From the NCBI GenBank assembly GCA_049646245.1, contig JBARVL010000340.1, positions 1-26,270 of the forward strand: 26,270 nucleotides of DNA, in the 5' to 3' direction. Position 1 is the stretch's first letter. Each line of letters starts with the position of its first letter. This document shows positions 12,052 to 21,748 of this stretch, piece after piece. The position numbers and the translations under genes are program-made. This stretch comes from Crinalium sp049646245 (GTDB taxonomy: Bacteria; Cyanobacteriota; Cyanobacteriia; Cyanobacteriales; PCC-9333). The notes below the pieces were generated by a model. It saw nothing but the letters and a program-made list of their open reading frames with translations, was not told the origin of the DNA and did no database searches.

Positions 12052-14700
12052 TTAAGACGAAGCTTTTTTCCTTGTGCTAGTCGTCGTCTTTTTAGTAGTT
12101 GTCTTTGCTGCTGTTTTAGTAGATGTAGACTTGCGGGTAGATTTCGTCTTAGAACTTGTCTTGGTAGCTAAAAGTTCTAGCGATTTTTCTAAAGTCATAC
12201 TTTCTACAGTTTCACCTTCCGGTATACCAACATTAGTTTTATTGTGCTTAATATAAACACCATAAGGACCTTCGTAAATATTTACTGGTTCCCCATCAGT
12301 TGGGTGATTTCCTAGTTCTTTCAACGCTGCTTTAGACTTACTACGAGTTGCACCACGTCCTTTTTTAGGTTCAGCCAGCAATTCTAATGCACGTTCTAGG
12401 GAAACTGTCAACACATCATCCGTAGCTTTTAATGAGCGGTATTCTTTGCCTTCTTTACCTTGATCGTGGACAACATAAGGACCAAATTTGCCTAAACTTG
12501 CTTGAATTTTACCGTTTGTTTCTGGGTGAACACCTAAATTCCGAGGTAATGCCAGCAAACCTAATGCCATATCTAAAGTGACATTTTCCTGTTTGACACC
12601 CTTGGGTAAAGCAGCACGTTTGGGTTTTTTGTTTTCTTCACTGGCTTCACCCAACTGCACATAAGGACCGTAAGTACCTACAAGTATATAAACTGCTTCA
12701 CCAGTTTTTGGATCAAGACCTAATTTTTCTGGTCCCTCGGTTTTTTGGCGTAATATTGTTTCTACTTGTTCTGGATTAAGATCCGCAGGAGTTAAATCTT
12801 TAGGAATGGAAGCGGTAACTACTTCTTCACCATTTACGGTTTCTATGTAAGGACCAAATTTGCCAATGCGAACTTTAGCATCGAGGTTTTCTAGCTCAAT
12901 AGTACGAGCTTCGCTGGCGTTAATTTGGCTTTCTCCGTCTTTTACTTGGGTTTCTAAACCTTTTTCCCCTAGATAGAATTGCCGTAGATAAGGTAGCCAT
13001 TGCGCTTCACCTGTGGAGATGTCATCAAGCGTTTGCTCCATTTTGGCAGTAAATTTGGTGTCTACCAAGTCGGGGAAGTGTTTTTCTAGCAAACCAGTAA
13101 CAGCAAAGGCGGTGAAGGTAGGAATTAAGGCGTTACTTTGCATTTGAGCATAGCCGCGATCGATAATTGTACCGATGATGCTGGCGTAGGTGCTAGGACG
13201 ACCAATTCCTTCACTTTCTAAGGTTTTGACTAGAGATGCTTCGGTATAACGTGCTGGTGGTTGGGTTTCGTGGCTGATGGGTTCTAGTTCTTTACAATTA
13301 GGGCGATCGCCTTTTTTCAAAGCTGGTAAAATTACTTCTTGGTCTTCAATCGCTGCGTCTGGATCGTCGGAACCTTCAACATAAGCACGTAAATAACCAG
13401 GGAAGTCGATGCGCTTACCACTAGAACGGAAACCTGCATCATCAACTTGTGTATCAACAGTGATATGAGTTTGGCGAGAGTCTGCCATTTGGGTAGCGAC
13501 GGTACGCTTCCAAATTAAGTCATAAAGTGCAAGTTCTCGACCAGATAATCCGGTTTCTTGGGGAGTACGGAAGGTGCTACCCGCAGGACGGATAGCTTCG
13601 TGGGCTTCTTGTGCGCCTTTGCTTTTGGTAGTGTATTGACGGGGTTGCGGGCTGAGGTATGGTTTGCCGTATTTTTCCTCAACACAACTACGGGCGGCTG
13701 CGATCGCTTGTTCTGACAAATGCACCGAATCTGTCCGCATATAAGTAATATACCCCTGCTCATACAAACTTTGAGCAGTCCGCATCGTATCTCTAGCAGA
13801 GATATGCAGTTTGCGGTTAGATTCCTGTTGTAGTGTTGATGTCGTAAACGGTGGCGCAGGTTTGCGAGTTACGGGACGTTCTTCAATACCTGTAACAGTC
13901 CAAGTTTGCTTAAAAATCCGTGACTGTAATTCTCTGGCTTCTGCTTCGTTGAGCAGTTTTACCTTCCTCCCAGCAATAACTTGACCAGTGTTAGGGTCAA
14001 AATCACTCCCCGTAGCAACTTTAGTACCCTTCAGCGTCACTAGACGGGCTTCAAAAGGTATTTTTTCTTGCTCTAAGGTTGCCTTTAAATCCCAGTATTT
14101 ACCTTGGCGGAAGGCGCGACGTTGTTGTTCTTTGTTTACCAGCAAACGCACTGCTACCGACTGTACACGACCTGCGGATAATCCCCAAGCAATTTTTTTC
14201 CACAGCAAGGGCGAAAGAGTATAACCAACGAGTCTGTCTAAAATTCGTCGAGTTTCTTGGGCGTGAACTACTTGTTCATCAATCACGCGGCAATTTTTGA
14301 GGGCGCTTTTAATTGCTTCTTTGGTGATTTCATGGAATACCATCCGCTTGATGGGTACTTTGGGTTGTAGCAGTTGCAATAAATGCCAGCTAATGCTTTC
14401 CCCTTCGCGGTCTTCGTCAGTCGCTAGGATTAATTCGTCAGCTTCTTTGAGGGCATCTTTAAGTAACTTAACGATTTTCTTTTTATCTTTAGGGACTACA
14501 TATAACGGTTCAAAATCCGCCTCCACGTTCACTCCTAGCTGCGCCCATTTTTCCCCCTTGACGGTTTCGGGAATTTCTTCGGCAGAGGAGGGGAGGTCAC
14601 GCACATGACCCATAGAAGCCTCGACTCGATAGCCAGAGGGCAAAAATTGCCTAATTGTACGTGCTTTAGTGGGAGATTCTACGATGACAAGGGTTGACAT
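12052..14700 (-). CDS. topA: DNA topoisomerase I (type IA)
   Basis: An 882-residue enzyme that relaxes negative supercoils by cutting one DNA strand through a 5'-phosphotyrosine. The TOPRIM domain opens at once with 'STLVIVESPTKARTI' (Glu8) and carries the acidic triad in 'ATDEDREGE' (Asp95, Asp97, Glu99). The catalytic Tyr320 lies in 'GYITYMRTDS', the same motif as Tyr319 of E. coli. After the core come four repeats, each with a G-(P/V)-Y-(V/I) motif (from 'KFGPYIETVNG' to 'PYGVYIKHNK'), lacking the Cys4 zinc fingers of E. coli. The last 40 residues are almost only K, T, S, R and A, a basic tail likely to bind DNA. It is a single gene; the promoter is in 14701-14846. Confidence 0.97.
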   Translation of the reverse strand: MSTLVIVESPTKARTIRQFLPSGYRVEASMGHVRDLPSSAEEIPETVKGEKWAQLGVNVEADFEPLYVVPKDKKKIVKLLKDALKEADELILATDEDREGESISWHLLQLLQPKVPIKRMVFHEITKEAIKSALKNCRVIDEQVVHAQETRRILDRLVGYTLSPLLWKKIAWGLSAGRVQSVAVRLLVNKEQQRRAFRQGKYWDLKATLEQEKIPFEARLVTLKGTKVATGSDFDPNTGQVIAGRKVKLLNEAEARELQSRIFKQTWTVTGIEERPVTRKPAPPFTTSTLQQESNRKLHISARDTMRTAQSLYEQGYITYMRTDSVHLSEQAIAAARSCVEEKYGKPYLSPQPRQYTTKSKGAQEAHEAIRPAGSTFRTPQETGLSGRELALYDLIWKRTVATQMADSRQTHITVDTQVDDAGFRSSGKRIDFPGYLRAYVEGSDDPDAAIEDQEVILPALKKGDRPNCKELEPISHETQPPARYTEASLVKTLESEGIGRPSTYASIIGTIIDRGYAQMQSNALIPTFTAFAVTGLLEKHFPDLVDTKFTAKMEQTLDDISTGEAQWLPYLRQFYLGEKGLETQVKDGESQINASEARTIELENLDAKVRIGKFGPYIETVNGEEVVTASIPKDLTPADLNPEQVETILRQKTEGPEKLGLDPKTGEAVYILVGTYGPYVQLGEASEENKKPKRAALPKGVKQENVTLDMALGLLALPRNLGVHPETNGKIQASLGKFGPYVVHDQGKEGKEYRSLKATDDVLTVSLERALELLAEPKKGRGATRSKSKAALKELGNHPTDGEPVNIYEGPYGVYIKHNKTNVGIPEGETVESMTLEKSLELLATKTSSKTKSTRKSTSTKTAAKTTTKKTTTSTRKKASS

Positions 14701-14846
14701 AGAAGTTGATTAAATTAGCAGCTAGGCTATAACAGTTCTATCTAGAGAATTCTAGCTATATCTCAACAGTCACTATGGCACAGGTAAAAGTCAAGTGGGT
14801 TTTAGAATTTATCCTAAAAATACAGGTTGAACCTGGAAACGAGATT

Positions 14847-14984
14847 AGGGTGTGTTTTCAAACTGTATTGGCTCCGTTTCTGTCGGTGAGATCCCCCTAA
14901 ATCCCCCTTAAGAAGGGGGACTTTGATGTGATTCTACCCCCTTGTTAAGCCAGGGGGGGATCGAAGAATTTGAAAACACTCCCT
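14847..14984. repeat. Palindromic repeat C: complete 138-bp element with 16-bp terminal inverted repeats
   Basis: AGGGTGTGTTTTCAAA at 14847-14862 is mirrored by TTTGAAAACACTCCCT at 14969-14984 with one mismatch. The direct repeat GATT flanks it (14843-14846 and 14985-14988), consistent with a 4-bp target duplication. The 36-bp core sits inside in reverse orientation (14889-14924). No ORF is present, so it is non-autonomous. It lies 2 bp beyond the stop codon of the hybrid kinase gene and could form its transcript end. Confidence 0.8.
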
Positions 14985-14986
14985 GA

Positions 14987-17900
14987 TTAAGAAATCCGTC
15001 CTGCCAAAGTAGCGACAACTAATGCCAGTTGAGCAGGTTCTACAGGTTTGGTAAGATGCACTTGATATCCCGCATTGAGAGCTTCCTTAGCTTGATTACT
15101 CTTAACATAGGCTGTCAGTGAGGCTGCTGGAATTTGTCCGCCCAAAGCTGGCTCAAGCGCCCTTACTTGATGAATTAATGTACAGCCATCTTCTTCTGGC
15201 ATCGCTAAATCAGATAATAAAACATCATACATTTTAGGGTTTGCTTTCAGTGCTGCCAGCGCCGATTTAGCCGAAGATACTGCTGTCACTTCCGCTTCGT
15301 ATTCTTCAAGCATGGTTTTGAGAACATCTAGGGTGTCGGCGTTATCGTCAACTAAAAGTACGTGCAAGCCGGAAAGTGTCTCAATCTCTGCTAATGGTGG
15401 AGACGCTAACTTGCTCATGGCTAATAAATTGCCATTACTCAATACTAAAGGCTCTTCAAAGTAGCTAATCAGTGGTAGCCTGACGGTGATTGTTGTTCCC
15501 TGTCCTGCGCCTGGGCTGGATGCTTCTACAGTGCCATTATGTAGTTCTACTAAACGCCGCACAATTGTCAATCCTAATCCTAGCCCACCGTGCGATCGCG
15601 TATTGCTACTATCAGCTTGCAGGAAACGCTCAAATACATAAGATAAAAACTCAGCACTAATCCCAATTCCAGTGTCAATAATTTGAATTTGGGCAAGTGA
15701 TTCAATAATCTCAAGTTCGACTGTAACTCTTCCTCCTTCAGGAGTAAATTTTATGGCATTAGCTAACAGATTCCACAGTACTTGCTGCAAGCGTTGAAAA
15801 TCAGCAAATACGATTACTTCTGAGTAGTTAACAATGCTTTCAATTTGAATATTTTTTGCTTCTGCCGTCAGCAGTACCATTTCAATCGCCGCTTCAATTA
15901 CAGTGATTAGATCAACTTCTGAGCAAATTAAGTTCAACTTCCCTGCTGTAATTCGAGAGATATCTAAAAGTTCTCCAATTAACTGATTTTGCGCTTTAGC
16001 ACTGCGCTCAATCATTTCTAATCCACGGACGAGAGTTGGGTCTTCATATTGCCGAGAAGCAAGCAACTGTACCCACATGATAATGGCGCTCAAAGGCGTG
16101 CGAAGTTCGTGAGAAAGCACGGAAAGAAATTCATCTTTAGCGCGGTTGGCAGCTTCCGCAGAGGCGCGGACGGCTTGCTCGTGAGCTAATAATTTAGTAC
16201 GTTCAACTTCAAATTGTTTACGCTCAGTAATGTCTGTAATTGCTAAAAGCATTAAAGTGTTGTCTTCTGGTGATTGAGAAATTGCCCAGGCATTGAGCAA
16301 CATTGTTTTAAATCTCAATTTTTCAAATTCATGGCTGATTTCAAAATCAATTAATTCTTGATTTTCGGAAATTACTTTTGATAGTTTACCTTGCAATTCT
16401 GGCAGATTCCAAACGCCTTTTTGAATTTCTGTAAATAATTCTTGCTCTACCTGATTCGGGGTAACTTCAAAAGTTTTATAAAAGGCAACATTTGCTGTGA
16501 TTATTCTTAAATCTGCATTGATTACAAGTAAAGGTTGTCGTACTGTATTCACTATGCCTTCAGAGTAATTACGGGCTGCTTTTAATTGCTCGGCACTGCG
16601 TTTAATGGCATCAATATCAATTAATATTAGCACTGCCCCATCCAGGGAATTTTCACTGGTTATATAGGGTAAAATCCGTAGGTTATACCAATGAGATTTC
16701 AAATCTTGAACTTCTTGTTCAATAACAGTAGAAGTCTTAATTACCTGTAAAACTAATTTTGCTAAATTGGGAACGTTGATATTAAGCTTGATATTATTCA
16801 GGGGTCTTCCAATATCAGTGGAAAGTAGGTTAAGAATTTCGTCTGCTTTAGGAGTGAATCTGCGGATACATAAATCTTTGTCTAGCATGATAATCGGAAG
16901 ATTAACATTACTAAGTAAGTTCATCAAGTCATTATTAAGCTGACTTGCTTCTAAGTTGTGATGGCGTAGTTCATCGTTAATTGTGTTTAATTCTTCATTA
17001 GTCGCCTGAAGTTCTTCTTTGGCGGTTTCCAGTTCCTCATTAGTACCTTGTAATTCTTCGTTGCTTGATTGTATTTCCTCGTTAGCAGCTTTGAGTTCTT
17101 GGTTAGTAAGCTCTTGTTCTTCAATTATTGCTTGTAAATATTCTTTAGTAGCACTAAGATCTTCTTTAGCGATCGCTAATTCTTGTTTAAGCTGGATAAT
17201 TTCATAATTTTGCGTAGCTTGCTGAGTTAACCCTCCAGTCTGTGGGCTAGTTAGCTGACCTGGGACTAATCGAGGACTAGCTAAATTAACTTCCTCAAAT
17301 ATAACTAAAAAATAACATTCTTCTGGTGATTTTATTGAAAAAGGAATAACTTCAATATTACAAGTTTTATAATTGTTTTTATCTTTGATTTGCAAACCTA
17401 ATTTTTTGACCGATATCTTCTGATTTTGGGCATTGTAGATAGCTGTCCGCAAATCTAAAATTAAACCTTCACGCGCCATTTTGAGAATATTCGAGTTGGG
17501 CTTTCCTGGTGCAGGACGCAAATATAAACTGGTATCGCCTCTAAATAAAATAATATCGAGATCGTTGTTGATAACTACACTGCTAGAACCATACTTTTCT
17601 AAAATAATTCGGTCAGTTTCTTGCTGTATAATATTGGAATTTATAGCATCAGAGTTGATTTTTTTACCAACCGTCATTTTGTCTGGCGGATATTTTTTAG
17701 AAATAAAGTCAAATTTAAGTTTAGTGGACAGCAATTTTTTAGTGTAAATCTTACATCGTTTGTCTACAGATGCAAATAACTCCGATGTTTCACCTGGGCT
17801 TTCTGAGCTTCCTAGTACCAAAAATCCTTTTTCATTAATACTGTAATGAAATATCTGCAAAACCTGCTTCTGTAAAGCTGGTGTAAAATAAATTAATACA

Positions 17901-19309
17901 TTCCGACAACTCACCAAGTCTAAATTAAAAAAAGGCGGGTCTTGATACAAGTTTTGTTTGGCAAAAATACATAATTCGCGGATATTCTTGCAAATTTGAT
18001 AACCCCCCTCCACTTCAACGAAAAAGCGTTCTAGACGTTCTGGCGAGACATCTGCCATTTGTCTTTCGGTGTATATACCTTTACGGGCTTTATCAATCGC
18101 TACATCGCTGATATCGGTAGCAAAAATCTTGATTTGAGGTATATAACTTAAAGGTTTAGATATGGCTTTTTGTGGGGACTGCTGGGTATTATGAATTTGA
18201 GCGGGAGAATTTTCTTGTTCTTTTTGTCCTTCTTTTTCAAGAAATTCTACTAAGCAAATAGCTACAGAATAAGCTTCTTCACCCGTTGCACACCCTGCTA
18301 CCCAAATTCTGATTGGTTCTCTGGCAAGTTTATTAAGCTTAATGCGGGCAAAGATATTGTTTTTTAAAGCTTCAAATAAATAATGATTGCGGAAAAAACT
18401 TGATACTTTAATTAATATATCTTCAAACAAAACTGACAATTCAGCAGGGTTCTTTTGGATATATTGAATATAATCTTCCAGGGTTGAGAGTTTGTGCAAA
18501 ACCAGTCGCCTCATCAAGCGTCTGCGTAAAGTCTGTTCTTTATAATTGCTAAAATTAACCCCAGTAGTTTGCTGTAACAAATCTAGGATGGTTTGGAAAT
18601 TATCTTGATTTTGAGGTACTTGCAAGAAAATTTTTTCCGGTTGAGAGTGGACGATGTAAGGATGTTTGCTAATATTTGCCAGTTCGAGGGCAATCTCTTG
18701 GGGTGTAAGAATGAAATCCACACTGCCAGTAGCAGCCGCGTTGTGGGGCATACTATCGAATTTTGCCGATTTTGTACACTGGGCAAAGGTAATGCCACCT
18801 GCGGCTTTGATGACTTCTATTCCGATTGTGCCATCTCCATCTTTGCCTGAAAGAACTACTGCGATCGCTTTATTGCTACGATCTGATGCTAAGGAGATAA
18901 ATAAAGCATCAATGGGCAGATATTTTCCAATAGTATCCGCGCGAGGCGTGAGTTTCAGCACACCTCCAGAAATGATCATATTTGTATTCGGTGGAATAAC
19001 ATAAAAGTGGTTTGGCTCCACTAACATTCCTTCCTCAACTTCTGTCACTGGCATTTGGGTGGTTTTGGCAAGAATCTCCGTCAAAAAACTTTTATGATTG
19101 GGTGCTAGATGTTGAATCAGCACAAATCCCATGCCCGTATCATTGGGTATATTTTGGAGTAACTCTGTAAATGCCGCTAATCCGCCAGCAGAAGCGCCAA
19201 TTCCAACTATCGGAAATAATTTATGATGTTTTTTTTGATTAGGCGGGGTTTTACCGGAAGAAGTAGTTGAATTTGATGACGATTGTTGAGAACCCCGTTG
19301 AGGAGCCAT
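14987..19309 (-). CDS. CheB-CheR-PAS hybrid histidine kinase with C-terminal receiver
   Basis: A 1440-residue fusion. Domains in order: a CheB methylesterase (about 31-215; Ser40 in 'GIGASAGG', His67, Asp159 in 'LSGKDGDG'), a CheR methyltransferase (about 235-525; SAM motif 'VAGCATGEEAYS' 337-348, 'LVSCRNVLIYF' 465-475), a coiled coil of NEEL/TNEEL repeats (about 702-800), PAS-like domains (about 800-905 and 915-1030), HisKA with His1067 in 'LSHELRTP', an ATPase with Asn1184, 'DTGIGI' and 'GLGLGL', and a receiver with Asp1367 and Lys1421. All catalytic residues look intact. It could couple glutamate methylation/demethylation to phosphorelay, but no chemoreceptor is near. The ATG at 19309 is preferred over a TTG at 19354. 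It follows the GAF kinase gene at 109 bp and is probably co-transcribed. Confidence 0.94.
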   Translation of the reverse strand: MAPQRGSQQSSSNSTTSSGKTPPNQKKHHKLFPIVGIGASAGGLAAFTELLQNIPNDTGMGFVLIQHLAPNHKSFLTEILAKTTQMPVTEVEEGMLVEPNHFYVIPPNTNMIISGGVLKLTPRADTIGKYLPIDALFISLASDRSNKAIAVVLSGKDGDGTIGIEVIKAAGGITFAQCTKSAKFDSMPHNAAATGSVDFILTPQEIALELANISKHPYIVHSQPEKIFLQVPQNQDNFQTILDLLQQTTGVNFSNYKEQTLRRRLMRRLVLHKLSTLEDYIQYIQKNPAELSVLFEDILIKVSSFFRNHYLFEALKNNIFARIKLNKLAREPIRIWVAGCATGEEAYSVAICLVEFLEKEGQKEQENSPAQIHNTQQSPQKAISKPLSYIPQIKIFATDISDVAIDKARKGIYTERQMADVSPERLERFFVEVEGGYQICKNIRELCIFAKQNLYQDPPFFNLDLVSCRNVLIYFTPALQKQVLQIFHYSINEKGFLVLGSSESPGETSELFASVDKRCKIYTKKLLSTKLKFDFISKKYPPDKMTVGKKINSDAINSNIIQQETDRIILEKYGSSSVVINNDLDIILFRGDTSLYLRPAPGKPNSNILKMAREGLILDLRTAIYNAQNQKISVKKLGLQIKDKNNYKTCNIEVIPFSIKSPEECYFLVIFEEVNLASPRLVPGQLTSPQTGGLTQQATQNYEIIQLKQELAIAKEDLSATKEYLQAIIEEQELTNQELKAANEEIQSSNEELQGTNEELETAKEELQATNEELNTINDELRHHNLEASQLNNDLMNLLSNVNLPIIMLDKDLCIRRFTPKADEILNLLSTDIGRPLNNIKLNINVPNLAKLVLQVIKTSTVIEQEVQDLKSHWYNLRILPYITSENSLDGAVLILIDIDAIKRSAEQLKAARNYSEGIVNTVRQPLLVINADLRIITANVAFYKTFEVTPNQVEQELFTEIQKGVWNLPELQGKLSKVISENQELIDFEISHEFEKLRFKTMLLNAWAISQSPEDNTLMLLAITDITERKQFEVERTKLLAHEQAVRASAEAANRAKDEFLSVLSHELRTPLSAIIMWVQLLASRQYEDPTLVRGLEMIERSAKAQNQLIGELLDISRITAGKLNLICSEVDLITVIEAAIEMVLLTAEAKNIQIESIVNYSEVIVFADFQRLQQVLWNLLANAIKFTPEGGRVTVELEIIESLAQIQIIDTGIGISAEFLSYVFERFLQADSSNTRSHGGLGLGLTIVRRLVELHNGTVEASSPGAGQGTTITVRLPLISYFEEPLVLSNGNLLAMSKLASPPLAEIETLSGLHVLLVDDNADTLDVLKTMLEEYEAEVTAVSSAKSALAALKANPKMYDVLLSDLAMPEEDGCTLIHQVRALEPALGGQIPAASLTAYVKSNQAKEALNAGYQVHLTKPVEPAQLALVVATLAGRIS

Positions 19310-19395
19310 AGCTTTTTTTAGTAATATTTCAAGGCTTAAAGAATCAACGCACAACTTCTACCAAGTTTTTTCAACTATAATAAACCTCCTACTTT

Positions 19396-19420
19396 TGTAG
19401 AGACGCACCATGCCGCGTTT
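19396..19420. repeat. Remnant of a GTAGAGACGC-type repeat over the kinase stop codon
   Basis: TGTAGAGACGCACCATGC continues to CGCGTTT at 19420, half of a palindromic repeat often seen in cyanobacteria (GTAGAGACGCG...CGCGTCTCTAC). It overlaps the stop codon of the GAF kinase gene at 19419-19421 and occupies part of the 109-bp gap before the CheB-CheR kinase gene. Confidence 0.45.
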
Positions 19421-21692
19421 ATACACTATCAGTCTGTAGTTGAATTCTAGGAATACAAACTGTGAAGGTTGTTCCTACACCCACTTCACTTTCAACAATA
19501 ATATTACCCCCATGTAATTCTATAGCTTTTTTGACAATAGACAGACCTAGCCCATTGCCTGGAACATTATCGACATTACTACAGCGATGAAATTCATTAA
19601 ATAATTCTGCTTCTTCTGAGTGAGGAATCCCAATTCCTTGGTCGCAAATGCTTAAAATAATCTGTTCTTGTTCAGATAAGACTGTAAATTTAATAGTAGT
19701 TCCTTTAGGTGAATATTTCACAGCATTTGTCAGCAAATTATTGATTATTTGTCCCATAAGTCGGTTATCAAATTCTACAAATAAATTTTGAGATAAACCA
19801 GCCAAGTCCAGTTCCCACCTATGGTTTGAGCCAAAGCCTTCTACAATTTCCTCTAAAATCTGTTCGCAAAATAATTTAAGATCGAGAAGCTGTGGCTTAA
19901 ATCTTACTGCTGAATTTTGCAATTTACCGATTAATAAAACATCCTCCATTAGTTGAGTCATGCGATAGACTTGACTTTGAATTTGGTTGAAATATTTAAA
20001 TTTATTTGTGTTATCAAATTTATGGTCGTAATTTATAAGTAAATCAGTAGCGAGTAAAATTGTTGACAATGGGGTACGGAATTCGTGAGAAACTGTCGAT
20101 ACAAAGCGAGATTTAAGTTCACATAGTAATTTTTCTTTTTCCAACGCCTTAATAATTTCTGCTTCTGCCTGCTTACGTTCTGTAATATCTCTACTAATAC
20201 CGCGATAACCTTGGCATTGACCATCTCTATCAAAGAAGGGAATTCCACTGCATTCTAGAACTAATAAAGTACCATCTTTATGGATAAAGGTATTTTCTAG
20301 ACAGATAAAAGGTTGATGATGTTCAATTAAATCTGCTAAATTTTTAACACTATTTGATGTATCTGCTGGTGGCATTAAGTCAAATTTAGTTTTACCCCAA
20401 ATTTCTGATAACTGGTAGCCTAAAAGGTCGTAAACTTGTGGGCTGAGATATGTATAAATAGATAAATTGTCTATTTCCCAGATCCAATCGCTGGTGGATT
20501 CAACTAAATTGCGGAAACGTTCTTCGCTTTCCCTGAGTGCTTTTTCTGCCCAGTGACGCTCTACTATTTCGTGGCGTAATTGCTCGGCTGTTTGTTTTAG
20601 TTCTGCTGTCCGCTCTTCTACCTTGGTTTCTAGCTGCTCATGAGCTTTTTGTAAAGCTGTTGCTGCCAATTTGCGCTCAGTAATATCACGAAAACTGATT
20701 GCTATACCAACAATTTTTCCTGCCAGGAATTGAGGGCGAGTATAACGCTCGAAATATCTACCATCATTTAATTCTAACATTTCATAAGTTTCGACATCCT
20801 GCTGGCTATACATCTTGTTAACCATTTGTTCAAAACTTGCTGGATCTTTCAACTGATTTTTAACAAATACTACCTGCTGATAATAATCTCGTGGCTCTAA
20901 AACTGATTCAGGCATCTGCCACATTTTGACAAATCTCTGGTTAAAACTGACGATTTTTCCTTGATTATCCACAACCAGAATACCATCGGCAGTTGCATCC
21001 AGGGTGGCACAAAGTAGAGAAAGAGAGGTTTCAACGTTGCTGGATAATTGTTGAATTTTTTCTTCCGCAAGCTTTCGCTGTTGCAGTTCGGTTTGAGCTT
21101 CTTCTAAGAGTGATGCTTGCTTAATTGCGATCGCAATATGGATTGCTAGTTCTTGGAGTAAATTAACTTCTAATAGCTGCCAGTTTCTTGGTGTTGAACA
21201 ATGATGTACAACTAACAGTCCCCATAATTCTTCTTGCTGGCGAATTGGAACTACCAGTTTTGCTTTAGCTTGAAACTCTTGCATAAAGTCAACCATGCAA
21301 GGTGACACTTGGTCTTGATGGATATTAGAAATAATGCCAACTCGCCCTTGGCTATACATTTGATGGTACTCTTGGGGCAATACTTCTGCTGAGTAAGACC
21401 GCCCTAAAAGCGAAGGGTAATCGCCTAAGACGGCTTCTTGCACAACGGTTCCGCACCTATTCCAGCCAAAACGATAGATTAATGCTCTCTCACAGTTAAG
21501 TAATTTCCGTACTTCTAAAACAGCAGTGTTAAGTGTTTCATTTAATGAAGTTGCTTGATGAATACGCTGAGATATGGTGGAAATTAAGCGATCGCGCTCT
21601 AATTGTTCTTGCAATTGAGTTGTGTTTTCAGGTTCCCGTTCCTGTAAAGGTAGTAATAACTTGTAATTTGTCTCCCCAGCAAAATTTTTCAT
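19419..21692 (-). CDS. GAF-PAS-PAS sensor histidine kinase (CBCR-like GAF)
   Basis: A 757-residue soluble sensor kinase. Domains in order: an N-terminal coiled helix, a GAF domain (about 47-195), a PAS (about 222-340), a coiled coil ('EQLETKVEERTAELKQTAEQLRHEIVERHWAEKAL'), a second PAS with PAC (about 388-510), HisKA with His536 in 'VSTVSHEFRTP', and an ATPase with N-box Asn656, 'DQGIGI' (684-689) and 'GNGLGL' (712-717). The GAF carries the 'LVVPI...LWGLLVVHHCSTPRNW' pattern of phytochrome/cyanobacteriochrome GAFs and has Cys132 near the bilin-attachment place, but Met133 replaces the usual His, so bilin binding is uncertain. No receiver or membrane segment. It lies 56 bp after a zinc-ribbon gene and before the hybrid kinase gene. 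Confidence 0.93.
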   Translation of the reverse strand: MKNFAGETNYKLLLPLQEREPENTTQLQEQLERDRLISTISQRIHQATSLNETLNTAVLEVRKLLNCERALIYRFGWNRCGTVVQEAVLGDYPSLLGRSYSAEVLPQEYHQMYSQGRVGIISNIHQDQVSPCMVDFMQEFQAKAKLVVPIRQQEELWGLLVVHHCSTPRNWQLLEVNLLQELAIHIAIAIKQASLLEEAQTELQQRKLAEEKIQQLSSNVETSLSLLCATLDATADGILVVDNQGKIVSFNQRFVKMWQMPESVLEPRDYYQQVVFVKNQLKDPASFEQMVNKMYSQQDVETYEMLELNDGRYFERYTRPQFLAGKIVGIAISFRDITERKLAATALQKAHEQLETKVEERTAELKQTAEQLRHEIVERHWAEKALRESEERFRNLVESTSDWIWEIDNLSIYTYLSPQVYDLLGYQLSEIWGKTKFDLMPPADTSNSVKNLADLIEHHQPFICLENTFIHKDGTLLVLECSGIPFFDRDGQCQGYRGISRDITERKQAEAEIIKALEKEKLLCELKSRFVSTVSHEFRTPLSTILLATDLLINYDHKFDNTNKFKYFNQIQSQVYRMTQLMEDVLLIGKLQNSAVRFKPQLLDLKLFCEQILEEIVEGFGSNHRWELDLAGLSQNLFVEFDNRLMGQIINNLLTNAVKYSPKGTTIKFTVLSEQEQIILSICDQGIGIPHSEEAELFNEFHRCSNVDNVPGNGLGLSIVKKAIELHGGNIIVESEVGVGTTFTVCIPRIQLQTDSV

Positions 21693-21748
21693 GGTTTTTA
21701 ATATCCCTACATTCTATTAATTTTTGTCACGGTATATAACAATTAAAG

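Noticed and set aside
14987..21739. Plus-strand open frames within the two kinase genes and in topA
   Set aside because: All lie antisense to long genes with intact motifs; they have no start signals and a composition typical of antisense frames.
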